This document shows, piece after piece, positions 54,529 through 63,982 of a DNA stretch of 64,000 bases. Position 1 is the first letter of the stretch; every line of letters begins with the position of its first letter. The notes under the pieces were generated by a model, which ran no database searches, was not told where the DNA came from, and saw only the letters and a list, made by a program, of their open reading frames with translations. The stretch is from Mesorhizobium helmanticense (GTDB lineage: Bacteria > Pseudomonadota > Alphaproteobacteria > Rhizobiales > Rhizobiaceae): assembly GCF_003034915.1 (NCBI RefSeq), contig NZ_PZJX01000028.1, positions 310,001 through 374,000 on the forward strand. The letters are read 5' to 3'. Position numbers and translations under genes: made by a program.

Positions 54529-55836
54529 ATGGGGAACGATCTCGCCGCTTTCGCCAAGAAGAACGGCGTCAAATATTTCATGATTTCCTACACGGACCTG
54601 TTCGGTGGGCAACGCGCCAAGCTGGTGCCGGCGCAAGCCATCGCCGATATGCAAAAGGACGGCGCCGGCTTTGCCGGCTTTGCCACCTGGCTGGACCTGA
54701 CGCCTGCGCATCCCGATATGCTGGCGGTGCCGGATCCGGATTCGGTCATCCAGCTGCCGTGGAAACCCGAGGTCGCCTGGGTCGCCGCCAACTGCATCAT
54801 GGACGACAAGGAGGTCGACCAGACGCCGCGCAACACGCTGAGGCGGCTGATCGCCGAAGCCGCGACCGACGGCATGCATATCAAGACCGGCGTCGAGGCC
54901 GAGTTCTTCCTGATCTCGCCTGACGGCAAAGCAATCTCCGACGAATACGATACGGCCTCAAAACCTTGCTACGACCAGCAGGCGGTGATGCGCCGCTATG
55001 ACGTGATTGCCGAGATCTGCGACCACATGCTGGCGCTCGGCTGGGGCGCCTACCAGAACGACCATGAGGACGCCAACGGCCAGTTCGAGATGAACTGGGC
55101 CTTCGACGATGCGTTGGCCACCGCCGACAAGCATTCGTTCTTCAAGTTCATGGTCAAGTCGGTTGCCGAGAAGCACGGTCTGCGCGCCACCTTCATGCCC
55201 AAACCCTTCCAGGGCCTGACCGGCAATGGCTGCCATGCCCATATCTCGGTGTGGGACAAGGCCGGCAAGACCAATGTCTTTGCCGACAACGCGATGGAGC
55301 TTGGCCTGTCGGCAAAAGGCAGGAACTTCCTCGGCGGCATCATGAAGCATGCCTCCGCACTTGCCGCGATCACCAACCCGACAGTCAATTCCTACAAGCG
55401 CATCAATGCGCCGCGCACGATCTCGGGCGCGACCTGGGCGCCGAACACGGTGACCTGGACCGGCAACAACCGCACCCACATGGTGCGTGTGCCCGGCCCC
55501 GGTCGCTTCGAACTCAGGCTGCCCGATGGCGCGGCAAACCCCTACCTCTTGCAGGCCGTCATCATCGCTGCAGGGCTGGATGGCATCCGCTCCAAGGCCG
55601 ATCCCGGCAAGCGCTACGATATCGACATGTACCAGTTCGGGCATACGGTGAAGGGCGCGCCCAAGCTGCCGCTCAACTTGCTCGACGCGCTGCGCGAGTT
55701 CGACAAGGACAAATCGCTCAAGACGGCGCTGGGTGAGGAATTCTCGTCGGCTTATCTAAAGCTGAAGCACCAGGAATGGAATTCCTATGCTTCGCACTTC
55801 ACGCAGTGGGAGCGCGACCACACGCTGGACATCTAG
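54529..55836 (+). CDS. gmaS: Gamma-glutamylmethylamide synthetase
   Basis: The 435-residue enzyme is a glutamine-synthetase-fold protein that condenses glutamate and methylamine with ATP. Motifs include EAEFFLISPDG (metal ligands, near residue 124), NGNGCHAHISVWDKAGK near residue 232, NPTVNSYKRINAPRT near residue 283 and GRFELRLPDGAANPYL near residue 325. The close relation to mgs and mgd genes argues for GmaS rather than a polyamine-type or ordinary glutamine synthetase. GAGGA precedes ATG 54529. It lies 36 bases after mgsC. Confidence 0.93.
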   Translation: MGNDLAAFAKKNGVKYFMISYTDLFGGQRAKLVPAQAIADMQKDGAGFAGFATWLDLTPAHPDMLAVPDPDSVIQLPWKPEVAWVAANCIMDDKEVDQTPRNTLRRLIAEAATDGMHIKTGVEAEFFLISPDGKAISDEYDTASKPCYDQQAVMRRYDVIAEICDHMLALGWGAYQNDHEDANGQFEMNWAFDDALATADKHSFFKFMVKSVAEKHGLRATFMPKPFQGLTGNGCHAHISVWDKAGKTNVFADNAMELGLSAKGRNFLGGIMKHASALAAITNPTVNSYKRINAPRTISGATWAPNTVTWTGNNRTHMVRVPGPGRFELRLPDGAANPYLLQAVIIAAGLDGIRSKADPGKRYDIDMYQFGHTVKGAPKLPLNLLDALREFDKDKSLKTALGEEFSSAYLKLKHQEWNSYASHFTQWERDHTLDI

Positions 55837-55837
55837 A

Positions 55838-55883
55838 GCATCGGAACGAAAAGTGTGAAGCGGTTTTCGGATGAATCCGATGC
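55838..55883. repeat. REP-like rhizobial intergenic palindrome
   Basis: GCATCGGA at 55838-55845 pairs with TCCGATGC at 55876-55883, and inside it CGAAAA (55847-55852) pairs with TTTTCG (55864-55869). This nested hairpin with AAAAGTGTGAAGCGGTTTT is a widespread type of extragenic repeat in rhizobial genomes. It lies right after gmaS and may lower read-through into the mgd genes. Confidence 0.7.
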
Positions 55884-55927
55884 GTTAAGAATGATCCGGA
55901 GTGGGCGAGCGGCCTTGGAATGACCAT

Positions 55928-57181
55928 ATGAAATATTCGATCTTCTCGCTCGCCCGTGCCGCCCTTTCCGGCCACAAGAACTGGCAACGCACCTGGCGCG
56001 ACGCCACGCCGAAGGACCGCTACGACGTGGTGATCATCGGCGGCGGCGGCCATGGCCTGGCCACCGCATGGTTCCTGGCCAGCGAACACGGCATCAGGAA
56101 TGTCGCCGTGCTGGAAAAAGGCTGGATCGGCTCCGGCAATGCTGGCCGCAACACCACCATCATCCGCTCCAATTACGGCCTGCCCGGCAATACCGCCTTC
56201 TACGAATTGTCGATGAAGCTGTGGGAGCGCATGGAGCAGGACCTCAACTACAACACGATGGTCAGCCAGCGCGGCGTGATCAACCTCTACCATTCTGACG
56301 CACAGCGCGACGCCTATGCCAGGCGCGGCAATACAATGCGCATCAACGGCATCGACGCCGAACTGCTCGACCTCGCCGCGGTCAAGAAGATGATGCCGTT
56401 CCTGAACTTCGCCAATGCGCGCTTTCCCGTGCAAGGCGGGCTCTTGCAGCGGCGCGGCGGCACGGCGCGGCATGACGCGGTGGTCTGGGGCTATGCGCAT
56501 GCGGCGAGCGCGCTCGGCGTCGACATCATCCAGAACTGCGAGGTGTCAGGCTTTGTCAGGGATGCCAACGGCAAAGTGACCGGCGTCGAGACCTCACGCG
56601 GCAGGATCGGCGCCAGCAAGGTCGGCATGGCCGTCGCCGGCAGTTCCTCGCGCGTCGCTTCGATGGCGGGACTGCGCCTGCCGATCGAAAGCCATGTGCT
56701 GCAGGCCTTTGTCTCCGAGGCGATCAAGCCGCTGCTGCCCAATGTCATGACCTTCGGCGCCGGCCATTTCTATGTCAGCCAGTCCGACAAGGGCGGGCTG
56801 GTCTTCGGCGGCGACATAGACGGCTACAATTCCTACGCCCAGCGCGGCAACATGCCTGTGATGGAGGATGTCTGCGAGGGTGGCATGGCGCTGATGCCGA
56901 TGATCGGCCGCGTGCGGCTGCTCCGCCAGTGGGGCGGCGTCATGGACATGTCGATGGACGGCACGCCGATCATCGACAAGACGCCGGTGGACGGGCTCTA
57001 TCTCAATGCCGGCTGGTGCTATGGCGGCTTCAAGGCGACGCCGGGCTCCGGTTTTGTCTTTGCCCATCTTCTGGCGCGCGATGAATCGCACGAGGAAGCG
57101 GCGAGGTTCCGCCTGGACAGGTTCCGGCGCGGCGCGATCATTGATGAAAAGGGCGTCGGCGCCCAACCGAACCTGCACTGA
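55928..57181 (+). CDS. mgdA: N-methylglutamate dehydrogenase, SoxB-like FAD subunit
   Basis: This 417-residue protein is like the beta subunit of heterotetrameric sarcosine oxidases. It has an FAD-binding Rossmann motif (VVIIGGGGHGLATAWFLASE, about residues 38-57) and, in the sequence GSGNAGRNTTIIRSNYG, the region that in sarcosine oxidase carries the covalently bound flavin mononucleotide. It oxidises the N-methyl group of N-methylglutamate. ATG 55928 is preferred; a frame to 55901 exists but has no ribosome site. mgdB follows after 16 bases. Confidence 0.9.
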   Translation: MKYSIFSLARAALSGHKNWQRTWRDATPKDRYDVVIIGGGGHGLATAWFLASEHGIRNVAVLEKGWIGSGNAGRNTTIIRSNYGLPGNTAFYELSMKLWERMEQDLNYNTMVSQRGVINLYHSDAQRDAYARRGNTMRINGIDAELLDLAAVKKMMPFLNFANARFPVQGGLLQRRGGTARHDAVVWGYAHAASALGVDIIQNCEVSGFVRDANGKVTGVETSRGRIGASKVGMAVAGSSSRVASMAGLRLPIESHVLQAFVSEAIKPLLPNVMTFGAGHFYVSQSDKGGLVFGGDIDGYNSYAQRGNMPVMEDVCEGGMALMPMIGRVRLLRQWGGVMDMSMDGTPIIDKTPVDGLYLNAGWCYGGFKATPGSGFVFAHLLARDESHEEAARFRLDRFRRGAIIDEKGVGAQPNLH

Positions 57182-57197
57182 GGACGGCCTGGAAATC

Positions 57198-57473
57198 ATG
57201 CGTATTGTCTGTCCCTTCTGTGGCGAACGCGAACTCGGCGAGTTCACCTATCTCGGCGACGCCAAGCCGCAACGCCCGGCGGCGGATGCCGGCGAAGACG
57301 CCGTCTATGACTATGTCTATCTGCGCGACAATGTCGCCGGCGTGATGAGCGAGCACTGGTATCATGGCGGCGGCTGCCGGAGCTGGCTGAAGATCACCCG
57401 CAACACGCTGACGCACGAGATTTCGTCGGTCGAGCCGGCTGCGGGCGTTGGTGCCGCGAAGGTTGGCGTGTGA
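57198..57473 (+). CDS. mgdB: N-methylglutamate dehydrogenase, SoxD-like subunit
   Basis: The 91-residue protein matches the delta subunit of sarcosine oxidases. C5 and C8 (CPFCG) with a later cysteine (GGGCRSWLKITRNT) are candidate zinc ligands. GGAAATC precedes ATG 57198. Its TGA stop overlaps the start codon of the next gene by one base. It stabilises the complex and is not expected to be catalytic. Confidence 0.9.
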   Translation: MRIVCPFCGERELGEFTYLGDAKPQRPAADAGEDAVYDYVYLRDNVAGVMSEHWYHGGGCRSWLKITRNTLTHEISSVEPAAGVGAAKVGV

Positions 57474-60454
57474 TGGCCGGCGTGCAGGCAAACCGGCTGG
57501 CCAATGGCGGTCTCATCGACCGCTCGGTGTCGCTGAATTTCCGTTTCGACGGTAAGAGTTTTTCCGGCTTCCAGGGCGACACGCTCGCCTCGGCGCTCGT
57601 CGCCAATGGCGTCAAGCTGGTCGGCCGCTCGTTCAAATATCATCGCCCGCGCGGCATCCTCACCGCAGGCTCGGAAGAGCCTAACGCGCTGGTCGAGTTG
57701 CGCAATGGCGCAAGGCGCGAGCCGAACACCAAGGCGACCACGGCCGAACTCTATGAAGGACTTGAGGCCGCCAGCCAGAACCGCTGGCCGTCACTGCGCC
57801 ACGATTTCATGTCGGTCAACCAGTTGTTCGCGCCGATCTTTGTCGCCGGCTTCTACTACAAGACCTTCATGTGGCCGGCGAAATTCTGGGAAGCGATCTA
57901 TGAGCCGGCGATCCGCCGCGCCGCCGGCCTCGGGCGCGCCGCTGGTGTTGCCGACCCTGATCATTACGACAAGGCCTGGGCGCATTGCGACGTGCTGATC
58001 GCCGGCTCCGGCCCGGCTGGCCTTGCGGCCGCACTCGCCGCGGGCCGCTCTGGCGCCCGCGTCATCCTGTGCGAGGAGGATTTTGCGCTTGGCGGCCGGC
58101 TGCTGTCCGATGGCGGCACCATCGATGGTATGCCGGCGGCCGAATGGATTTCGCGCACGCTGGCGGAACTTGCGGCACTGCCCGACGTCCGCCTCATGAC
58201 CCGAACGACATTGTTCGGCGTCTATGATGGCGGCACTTATGGCGCGATCGAGCGGGTCAACGACCACCTGCCCTCGCCGCCCGAGCATCAGGTGCGGCAG
58301 CGGCTGTGGCGGATCGTGGCCAAGCGCTGCGTGGTCGCGGCCGGCGCAATCGAGCGGCCGATCGTCTTTGCCGGCAACGACACGCCCGGCGTGATGATGG
58401 CGTCGGCAATGCGGACCTATGTCGCGCGCTATGCGGCAACGCCGGCGAAACGCGTCGCGCTGTTCACCAACAATGAGGATGGCTGGCGCACGGTCGAAAC
58501 CGCGCTCGGCGCGGGATTGCAGATCGCGGCGGTCGTCGACGCACGGCCTGATGTATCGGCTGCGCATCGCTCGCTCGCCTCGAAAGGCGGTTTCCCCGTG
58601 CTGAACGGTTCGGTCAGCGCAGTCGACGGCGGCAAGGACGGTGCCAGGAAGATCTCGGTGTCCCTGACGGGTGGCGCACGCGCCGAAGTCGAAGCCGACG
58701 GGCTCGCCGTCTCCGGTGGCTGGAACCCGGCGGTCGCTCTGACCTCCTACCATCGCGGCCGACCGAAATGGCAGGACGATATCGCCGCCTTCGTGCCGGA
58801 TGGCGCGCCGCCAGGCATGGTCGCCGCGGGTGCGGCCAATGGCGCCTTCGGCCTCGGCGCCTGCCTGGGCCAAGGCTTTGCTGCAGGCGCGCAAGCGGCG
58901 CGGGATGCCGGGCGCAGCGGCAAGGCAGGCTCGGCACCGGTGGCCGAGGATGGGGCGTTCTCGCTCACCCCACTTTGGCATGTCGCCGGCAAAGGCAAAG
59001 CCTTTGTCGACCAGCAGCACGACGTCACTGCCTCGGACATCGAGTTGGCGCAGCGCGAGGGTTTCGAATCGGTCGAGCATCTGAAGCGTTACACGACGCT
59101 CGGCATGGCGACCGACCAGGGCAAGGGCTCGAATGTCGCCGGCCTAGCCATCATGGCTGCAGTGTCAGGCAAATCCATTCCCGAGACCGGCACGACGATC
59201 TACCGGCCGCCCTATGTGCCGGTTGCCATCGGCGCTTTCGCCGGTCATCACCGCGACAAGAATTTCCATGCAACGCGGCTGACGCCGTCGCATCATTGGG
59301 CGGCCGAACAGGGGGCGATCTTCGTCGACACGGGTCTGTGGAAGCGCGCGCAATGGTATCCGCGCGCCGGCGAGAAGGACTGGCTGGAATCCGTCACTCG
59401 CGAGGTCAAGGCGGTGCGTTCCGGCGTCGGCTTCTGTGATGTCTCGACACTCGGCAAGATCGACGTGCACGGCCCCGATGCCGGCGCTTTCCTCGACCGC
59501 GTCTATATCAACACCTTCTCAAATCTCGCTGTCGGCAAGGCGCGCTACGGGCTGATGCTGCGCGAGGACGGCATGGTCTATGACGACGGCACCACGTCGC
59601 GGCTGGCCGAGGACCACTATTTCCTGACCACAACCACGGCCAAGGCGGGGCCGGTGATGCAGCATCTCGAATTCTGCCGGCAGGTTCTCTTCCCTGAGCT
59701 CGACGTGCAGCTGACATCGGTCTCCGACCAATGGGCTCAGTTCTCGATCGCCGGACCCATGACGCGTGACTTGCTCCGGGAGCTCGTCGATCCTGCCGAG
59801 GATCTGTCGAATGAAGGCTTTCCCTTCATGGGCGCGCGGGAAGTGGCGCTACGCGGCGGCATCAAAGCGCGGCTGTTTCGCATCTCCTTCTCCGGCGAGA
59901 TGGCGTTCGAGATTTCCGTGCCGGCCCGCCATGGCGACGCGCTGGTGCGCAATCTGACACAGGCCGGCGCACCATTCGGCGTGACGCCCTACGGCACCGA
60001 AGCGCTAGGCGTCATGCGCATCGAGAAGGGCCATGTCGCCGGGCCGGAACTCAGCGGCACGACGACCGCGGCCGATCTCGGCTTGGGCAAGATGATGTCG
60101 ACCAAGAAGGATTTCATCGGCCGCGTCATGGCCGGACGCGAGGCGCTGGTGGCAGCGGATCGACAGGTCGTCGTCGGCATCAAGCCGACGGACAAGGCAA
60201 GCCGCCTGCGTTCCGGCGCGCATATCATTCCGAAGGGCGAGACACCCGGCCCGGGCAACGACCAGGGCTACGTCACCTCGATCTGTTTCTCGCCCACCCT
60301 CGACCAGTGGATCGGGCTCGGGCTGGTCGAACGCGGCCGCGAACGCATCGGCGAGATAGTCCATGCGCATGATCCGCTGCGCGGCGAGGAATACGATGTC
60401 GAGCTCTGCAATCCCGTCTTCTACGATCCGGAAGGAGGGCGCCAGCGTGGCTGA
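57473..60454 (+). CDS. mgdC: N-methylglutamate dehydrogenase, SoxA-like NAD/folate subunit
   Basis: The 993-residue alpha-type subunit has an N-terminal domain resembling a 2Fe-2S fold but no clear four-cysteine set, a middle NAD/FAD domain (VLIAGSGPAGLAAALAAGRSG near residue 180), and a C-terminal GcvT-like folate-binding domain (about residues 600-990). It would pass electrons from the flavin to NAD and the methyl-derived carbon to tetrahydrofolate. ATG 57473 shares a base with the mgdB stop codon; the GTG at 57470 is an alternative. The length is typical of SoxA. Confidence 0.9.
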   Translation: MAGVQANRLANGGLIDRSVSLNFRFDGKSFSGFQGDTLASALVANGVKLVGRSFKYHRPRGILTAGSEEPNALVELRNGARREPNTKATTAELYEGLEAASQNRWPSLRHDFMSVNQLFAPIFVAGFYYKTFMWPAKFWEAIYEPAIRRAAGLGRAAGVADPDHYDKAWAHCDVLIAGSGPAGLAAALAAGRSGARVILCEEDFALGGRLLSDGGTIDGMPAAEWISRTLAELAALPDVRLMTRTTLFGVYDGGTYGAIERVNDHLPSPPEHQVRQRLWRIVAKRCVVAAGAIERPIVFAGNDTPGVMMASAMRTYVARYAATPAKRVALFTNNEDGWRTVETALGAGLQIAAVVDARPDVSAAHRSLASKGGFPVLNGSVSAVDGGKDGARKISVSLTGGARAEVEADGLAVSGGWNPAVALTSYHRGRPKWQDDIAAFVPDGAPPGMVAAGAANGAFGLGACLGQGFAAGAQAARDAGRSGKAGSAPVAEDGAFSLTPLWHVAGKGKAFVDQQHDVTASDIELAQREGFESVEHLKRYTTLGMATDQGKGSNVAGLAIMAAVSGKSIPETGTTIYRPPYVPVAIGAFAGHHRDKNFHATRLTPSHHWAAEQGAIFVDTGLWKRAQWYPRAGEKDWLESVTREVKAVRSGVGFCDVSTLGKIDVHGPDAGAFLDRVYINTFSNLAVGKARYGLMLREDGMVYDDGTTSRLAEDHYFLTTTTAKAGPVMQHLEFCRQVLFPELDVQLTSVSDQWAQFSIAGPMTRDLLRELVDPAEDLSNEGFPFMGAREVALRGGIKARLFRISFSGEMAFEISVPARHGDALVRNLTQAGAPFGVTPYGTEALGVMRIEKGHVAGPELSGTTTAADLGLGKMMSTKKDFIGRVMAGREALVAADRQVVVGIKPTDKASRLRSGAHIIPKGETPGPGNDQGYVTSICFSPTLDQWIGLGLVERGRERIGEIVHAHDPLRGEEYDVELCNPVFYDPEGGRQRG

Positions 60455-61076
60455 ATTCTCCTGGTCTAGCCACAGTCCTCTGGAGCATGCGCTTGCCACC
60501 GGCGTCCACGGCCTACGCGGTACCGAGGCTGGCGTCTCGCTAACCGAGATCCGCAATTTCGACCTGATCCAGGTCATGGCGCGGCGCGGCAAATGGGCCG
60601 AACTGGCAAGGGCCGCCAAAACGCGTTTCGAAGTGGCGGCGCCGGACGGGCCGAATGCGGTCCAAGCGAAGGACGCGACACTGATCTGGTCCGGTCCCGA
60701 TCAGTTCCTCGTGCTGTCGAAAGACGGCAATCACGCGATGAACACTCTGGCGCCAGCGTTCTCCGGCCTCGCCTCGCTGTCCGACCAGTCGCACGCACGC
60801 GCCCTGATCAGCATCTCCGGAGCCAAGGCGCGCAGCATGCTCGCCAAGCTGTCGTCGCTCGATCTGCACCCGGCGGTATTCCCGGTTGGCGCAGCCGCCG
60901 CGACCTCGATCGACCATACCAGCGCCACTCTCTGGCGCGGCGGCGATCAGCCGGATGGGCAGGCTGTGTTCAACCTTCTGGTCTTTGCGACCTTCGCCGA
61001 AAGTCTTTGGCACACGATGCTCGACGCTGGCGCCGAATACGGTATCGATATCCGATACTCCGAGGAATTGGCATAG
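60447..61076 (+). CDS. mgdD: N-methylglutamate dehydrogenase, SoxG-like subunit
   Basis: The 209-residue protein resembles the gamma subunit of sarcosine oxidase, a GcvT-like helper. It starts at GTG 60447, with GGAGGG upstream, and overlaps the end of mgdC by eight bases. Sequence blocks such as RNFDLIQVMARRGKWAELAR and FATFAESLWHTMLDAGAEYG are of the SoxG family. It completes the four-subunit dehydrogenase. A pair of RIME-like repeats follows its stop codon. Confidence 0.9.
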   Translation: MAEFSWSSHSPLEHALATGVHGLRGTEAGVSLTEIRNFDLIQVMARRGKWAELARAAKTRFEVAAPDGPNAVQAKDATLIWSGPDQFLVLSKDGNHAMNTLAPAFSGLASLSDQSHARALISISGAKARSMLAKLSSLDLHPAVFPVGAAAATSIDHTSATLWRGGDQPDGQAVFNLLVFATFAESLWHTMLDAGAEYGIDIRYSEELA

Positions 61077-61080
61077 CTCG

Positions 61081-61276
61081 CCTTCCCTTCTCCCCTTGCG
61101 GGAGAAGGTGGATTGGCGCGCAGCGCCAAGACGGATGAGGGGTGTTGGAAGAAACTCGACGCCAGAGAATCAACTGATTCCAGGCGCTTACATACTGACC
61201 GCTGCGATCCGTCCAGCACCCCTCATCCGACCGAACTGCGCTCGGCCACCTTCTCCCACAAGGGGAGAAGGGAGAG
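61081..61276. repeat. Inverted pair of RIME-like repeats between mgdD and tdm
   Basis: The block 61081-61144 and its inverted counterpart 61217-61276 share the signature of a CTTCTCCC..GGGAGAAGG hairpin joined to CGGATGAGGGGTG. The two copies face each other across about 72 bases, so the transcript could fold into a large two-hairpin structure. The 305-base gap between mgdD and tdm holds no gene. Confidence 0.75.
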
Positions 61277-61381
61277 CCGCACCTGGTCGCTCCGCCTTGC
61301 CAAAACTGCAAGCACTGCTATTCTTGCTGCTAAAATAATTTCACGTACAGGCAAACTTGTTTCTCAAGATTCAGAGTCGAG

Positions 61382-63751
61382 ATGAGCCAGTCGCCCTACC
61401 CCGCCGTTGCAGCCGGACCACCCCGGCCGAGCCTGATCCTGAGGCCCGGCCAGATCGCGCTGCCACCCGGCATGGAGCGCTATACGGTCCAGGGCAATGG
61501 CGCGGTGCTCATCAAGGTCGAGGCCGGCGACACGATTACGGTGCGCAATGTCGAAGGCGGCCAGGCTTGCGAACTGCTGGCCTGGGACCAAACCGGCGCG
61601 ACCGATCCCGGCATCTTCGGTGAAAAATCGAACAGCAATGCCGCCGGCATCAAGGCGCTGCTGGCGGAGAGCGATGACAGCCTCGCTTCCCTGCGCCGCG
61701 GGCTCGAGCGCCGTCAGGTGCAGCTCGATCAGGCCAAGGCGGTGCGCGTCTTCAGCAGCGCCACTCCGGCCGGCACCGAACAGGGTTTTACCGTCGCCCG
61801 CGACGGCGCGATGCTGATCGCCGCGCCGGGCGGCCCGATGCTTGTCGACGGCCACGACACCGCGACGTCGCTCAGCGTCATCGTGCGGCGCGCCACGATC
61901 CGCCCGGCGGCGAAGTCGCAACTCGGCGATCCGTTGGCCGATCCGGTGCTCGACCTGCGCGTTCATTCGGCGACGGCGGAATCCTATTTCGTCAAGGCGG
62001 GCGACTATCTGCAGATCCTCGATGTCGACGGGCGCCAGTGCACCGACTTCCAGTGCTTTTCGGCGCGCAAGCTGGACAAGGGCCGTGATCATCCGCTCGA
62101 TGTGACAACGACCCGCACGCTGATGGGCGCGAGCTATCCGATGCCCGGGCTGCATTCGAAATACTATGACCAGGACATGGAGCCGCTGGTCGAGGTGGTG
62201 CAGGACACATGCGGCCGGCACGACGCTTTCGCGCTCGCCTGCGCCGCCAAATATTACGACGACATCGGCTATCCCGGTCACACCAACTGCTCGGAGAATT
62301 TCAACGGCGCGCTGGCCGACAAGGGCGTCACGCCTCGCGCCGGCTGGATGGCGATCAACTTCTTCTTCAACACGGCGATCGACGCACATGGCGTGATGGT
62401 GTCCGACGAGCCGTGGTCGCGGCCGGGCGACTATGTGCTGCTCAGAGCCCTGACCGACATCGTCTGTGTTTCCTCCGCCTGCCCTGACGACACGACGCCG
62501 GCCAATGGCTGGAACCCGACCGACATCCATGTGCGCACCTATTCCGGCCAGCACAAATTCTCGCGAGCGATCGCCAGACGCATGACGCCCGATTCGGAAC
62601 CGAAAATGACCCGCGAGACAGCCTTTCATTCGAGCTTTGCCAAGCACACCCGCAACTTCGTCGAATACAGGGGCTACTGGCTGGCCAATTCCTTCGCCAG
62701 GGAAGGCGCCATCGCCGAATACTGGGCCTGCCGGCAGGACGCTGTCATCATGGACCTGTCGCCGCTGCGCAAATTCGAGGTGACCGGGCCGGATTCAGAA
62801 GCCCTGCTGCAATACACGCTGACCCGCGACGTCAAGAAGCTCGGCGTCGGCCAGGTCGTCTATTCCGCGATGTGCTACGAGCATGGCGGCATGATCGACG
62901 ACGGCACGCTGCTTCGGCTCGGCAAGGACAATTTCCGCTGGGTCGGCGGCGACGATCTTTCCGGCGAATGGCTGCGTGAAACCGCCACCAAGCTCGGGCT
63001 CAACGTGCTGGTGCGCTCGTCCACCGACCAGATGCACAATGTCGCCGTGCAAGGCCCGAAGAGCCGCGACATCCTGCGGGAGGTCATCTGGACCTCGCCG
63101 CTGCAGCCGTCGATCGACGAGCTCGAATGGTTCCGCTTCGCCGTCGCCCGCATCGGCGGCGGCAATGGCGTTCCGGTCGTCGTTTCGCGCACCGGCTACA
63201 CCGGCGAACTCGGCTACGAGGTCTGGTGCCATCCGCGCGATGCTGCAAAGGTGTTCGACGCCATATGGGAAGCCGGCCAGCCGCATGGGTTGAAGCCGAT
63301 GGGCCTGCAGGCGCTCGACATGGTGCGTATCGAGGCCGGGCTGATCTTCGCCGGCTACGAATTCTCGGACCAGACCGACCCGTTTGAAGCCGGCATCGGC
63401 TTCACCGTGCCACTGAAGACCAAGACCGACGATTTCATCGGTCGCGAGGCGCTCATCCGGCGCAAGGAACACCCGCAAACGAAACTGGTCGGCCTCGACA
63501 TCGAGGCCAATGCGGCCGTCGGCCATGGCGACTGCGTGCATGTCGGCCGTGCCCAGATCGGCGTCGTCACCTCGGGCATGCGCTCGCCGATACTGAACAA
63601 GAACATCGCGCTGGCAAGGCTCGACGTTACCCATGCCGCCATCGGCACCGAGGTGGAGATCGGCAAGCTCGACGGCCATGCCAAGCGGCTGCCGGCGCGC
63701 GTCGTGGCCTTCGCCCACTACGACCCGCAAAAGACCAGGCCGCGTTCCTGA
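61382..63751 (+). CDS. tdm: Trimethylamine N-oxide demethylase
   Basis: This 789-residue enzyme cleaves TMAO to dimethylamine and formaldehyde. The N-terminal part (about residues 15-400) is a DUF1989 domain; the cysteines C277 (DTCGRHD), C303 (TNCSENF), C362 and C367 (CVSSAC) include the likely zinc ligands. The C-terminal part (about residues 410-789) is a GcvT-like folate-binding domain with SRTGYTGELGYEVWCHPRDA and LQALDMVRIEAGLIF. This two-domain layout is typical of Tdm. ATG 61382 is preceded by GAG in a weak ribosome site. It may have its own promoter, because two RIME-like repeats separate it from mgdD. Confidence 0.93.
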   Translation: MSQSPYPAVAAGPPRPSLILRPGQIALPPGMERYTVQGNGAVLIKVEAGDTITVRNVEGGQACELLAWDQTGATDPGIFGEKSNSNAAGIKALLAESDDSLASLRRGLERRQVQLDQAKAVRVFSSATPAGTEQGFTVARDGAMLIAAPGGPMLVDGHDTATSLSVIVRRATIRPAAKSQLGDPLADPVLDLRVHSATAESYFVKAGDYLQILDVDGRQCTDFQCFSARKLDKGRDHPLDVTTTRTLMGASYPMPGLHSKYYDQDMEPLVEVVQDTCGRHDAFALACAAKYYDDIGYPGHTNCSENFNGALADKGVTPRAGWMAINFFFNTAIDAHGVMVSDEPWSRPGDYVLLRALTDIVCVSSACPDDTTPANGWNPTDIHVRTYSGQHKFSRAIARRMTPDSEPKMTRETAFHSSFAKHTRNFVEYRGYWLANSFAREGAIAEYWACRQDAVIMDLSPLRKFEVTGPDSEALLQYTLTRDVKKLGVGQVVYSAMCYEHGGMIDDGTLLRLGKDNFRWVGGDDLSGEWLRETATKLGLNVLVRSSTDQMHNVAVQGPKSRDILREVIWTSPLQPSIDELEWFRFAVARIGGGNGVPVVVSRTGYTGELGYEVWCHPRDAAKVFDAIWEAGQPHGLKPMGLQALDMVRIEAGLIFAGYEFSDQTDPFEAGIGFTVPLKTKTDDFIGREALIRRKEHPQTKLVGLDIEANAAVGHGDCVHVGRAQIGVVTSGMRSPILNKNIALARLDVTHAAIGTEVEIGKLDGHAKRLPARVVAFAHYDPQKTRPRS

Positions 63752-63884
63752 CGGCAGCACCCCAGGCGTGCAATTGGCCTGTCGGCGGTGCCCGCCGGCC
63801 GGTTCGCAAGCGTGATGTGTACAAGCTCACAAAACGCTTGACGTGAAAGCGCGGCGGATCAATCTTTACTGTTAAGAAAAAAAT

Positions 63885-63912
63885 ACGACTGAGCGGAAAC
63901 ACCCGCAGTCGT
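63885..63912 (+). other. Hairpin in the leader of the gene at the window edge
   Basis: ACGACT (63885-63890) pairs with AGTCGT (63907-63912) and, after a two-base bulge, GCGG (63893-63896) with CCGC (63903-63906), around a six-base loop. It lies about 70 bases before the last start codon. A possible -35 TTGACG is at 63838-63843, without a good -10. Confidence 0.4.
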
Positions 63913-63982
63913 TGAAATGACGATTGAGCTCCGTGCAGCCGGGGCCGTCGCCACGGGAATAACCAATGGGGAAGCCAAACAC

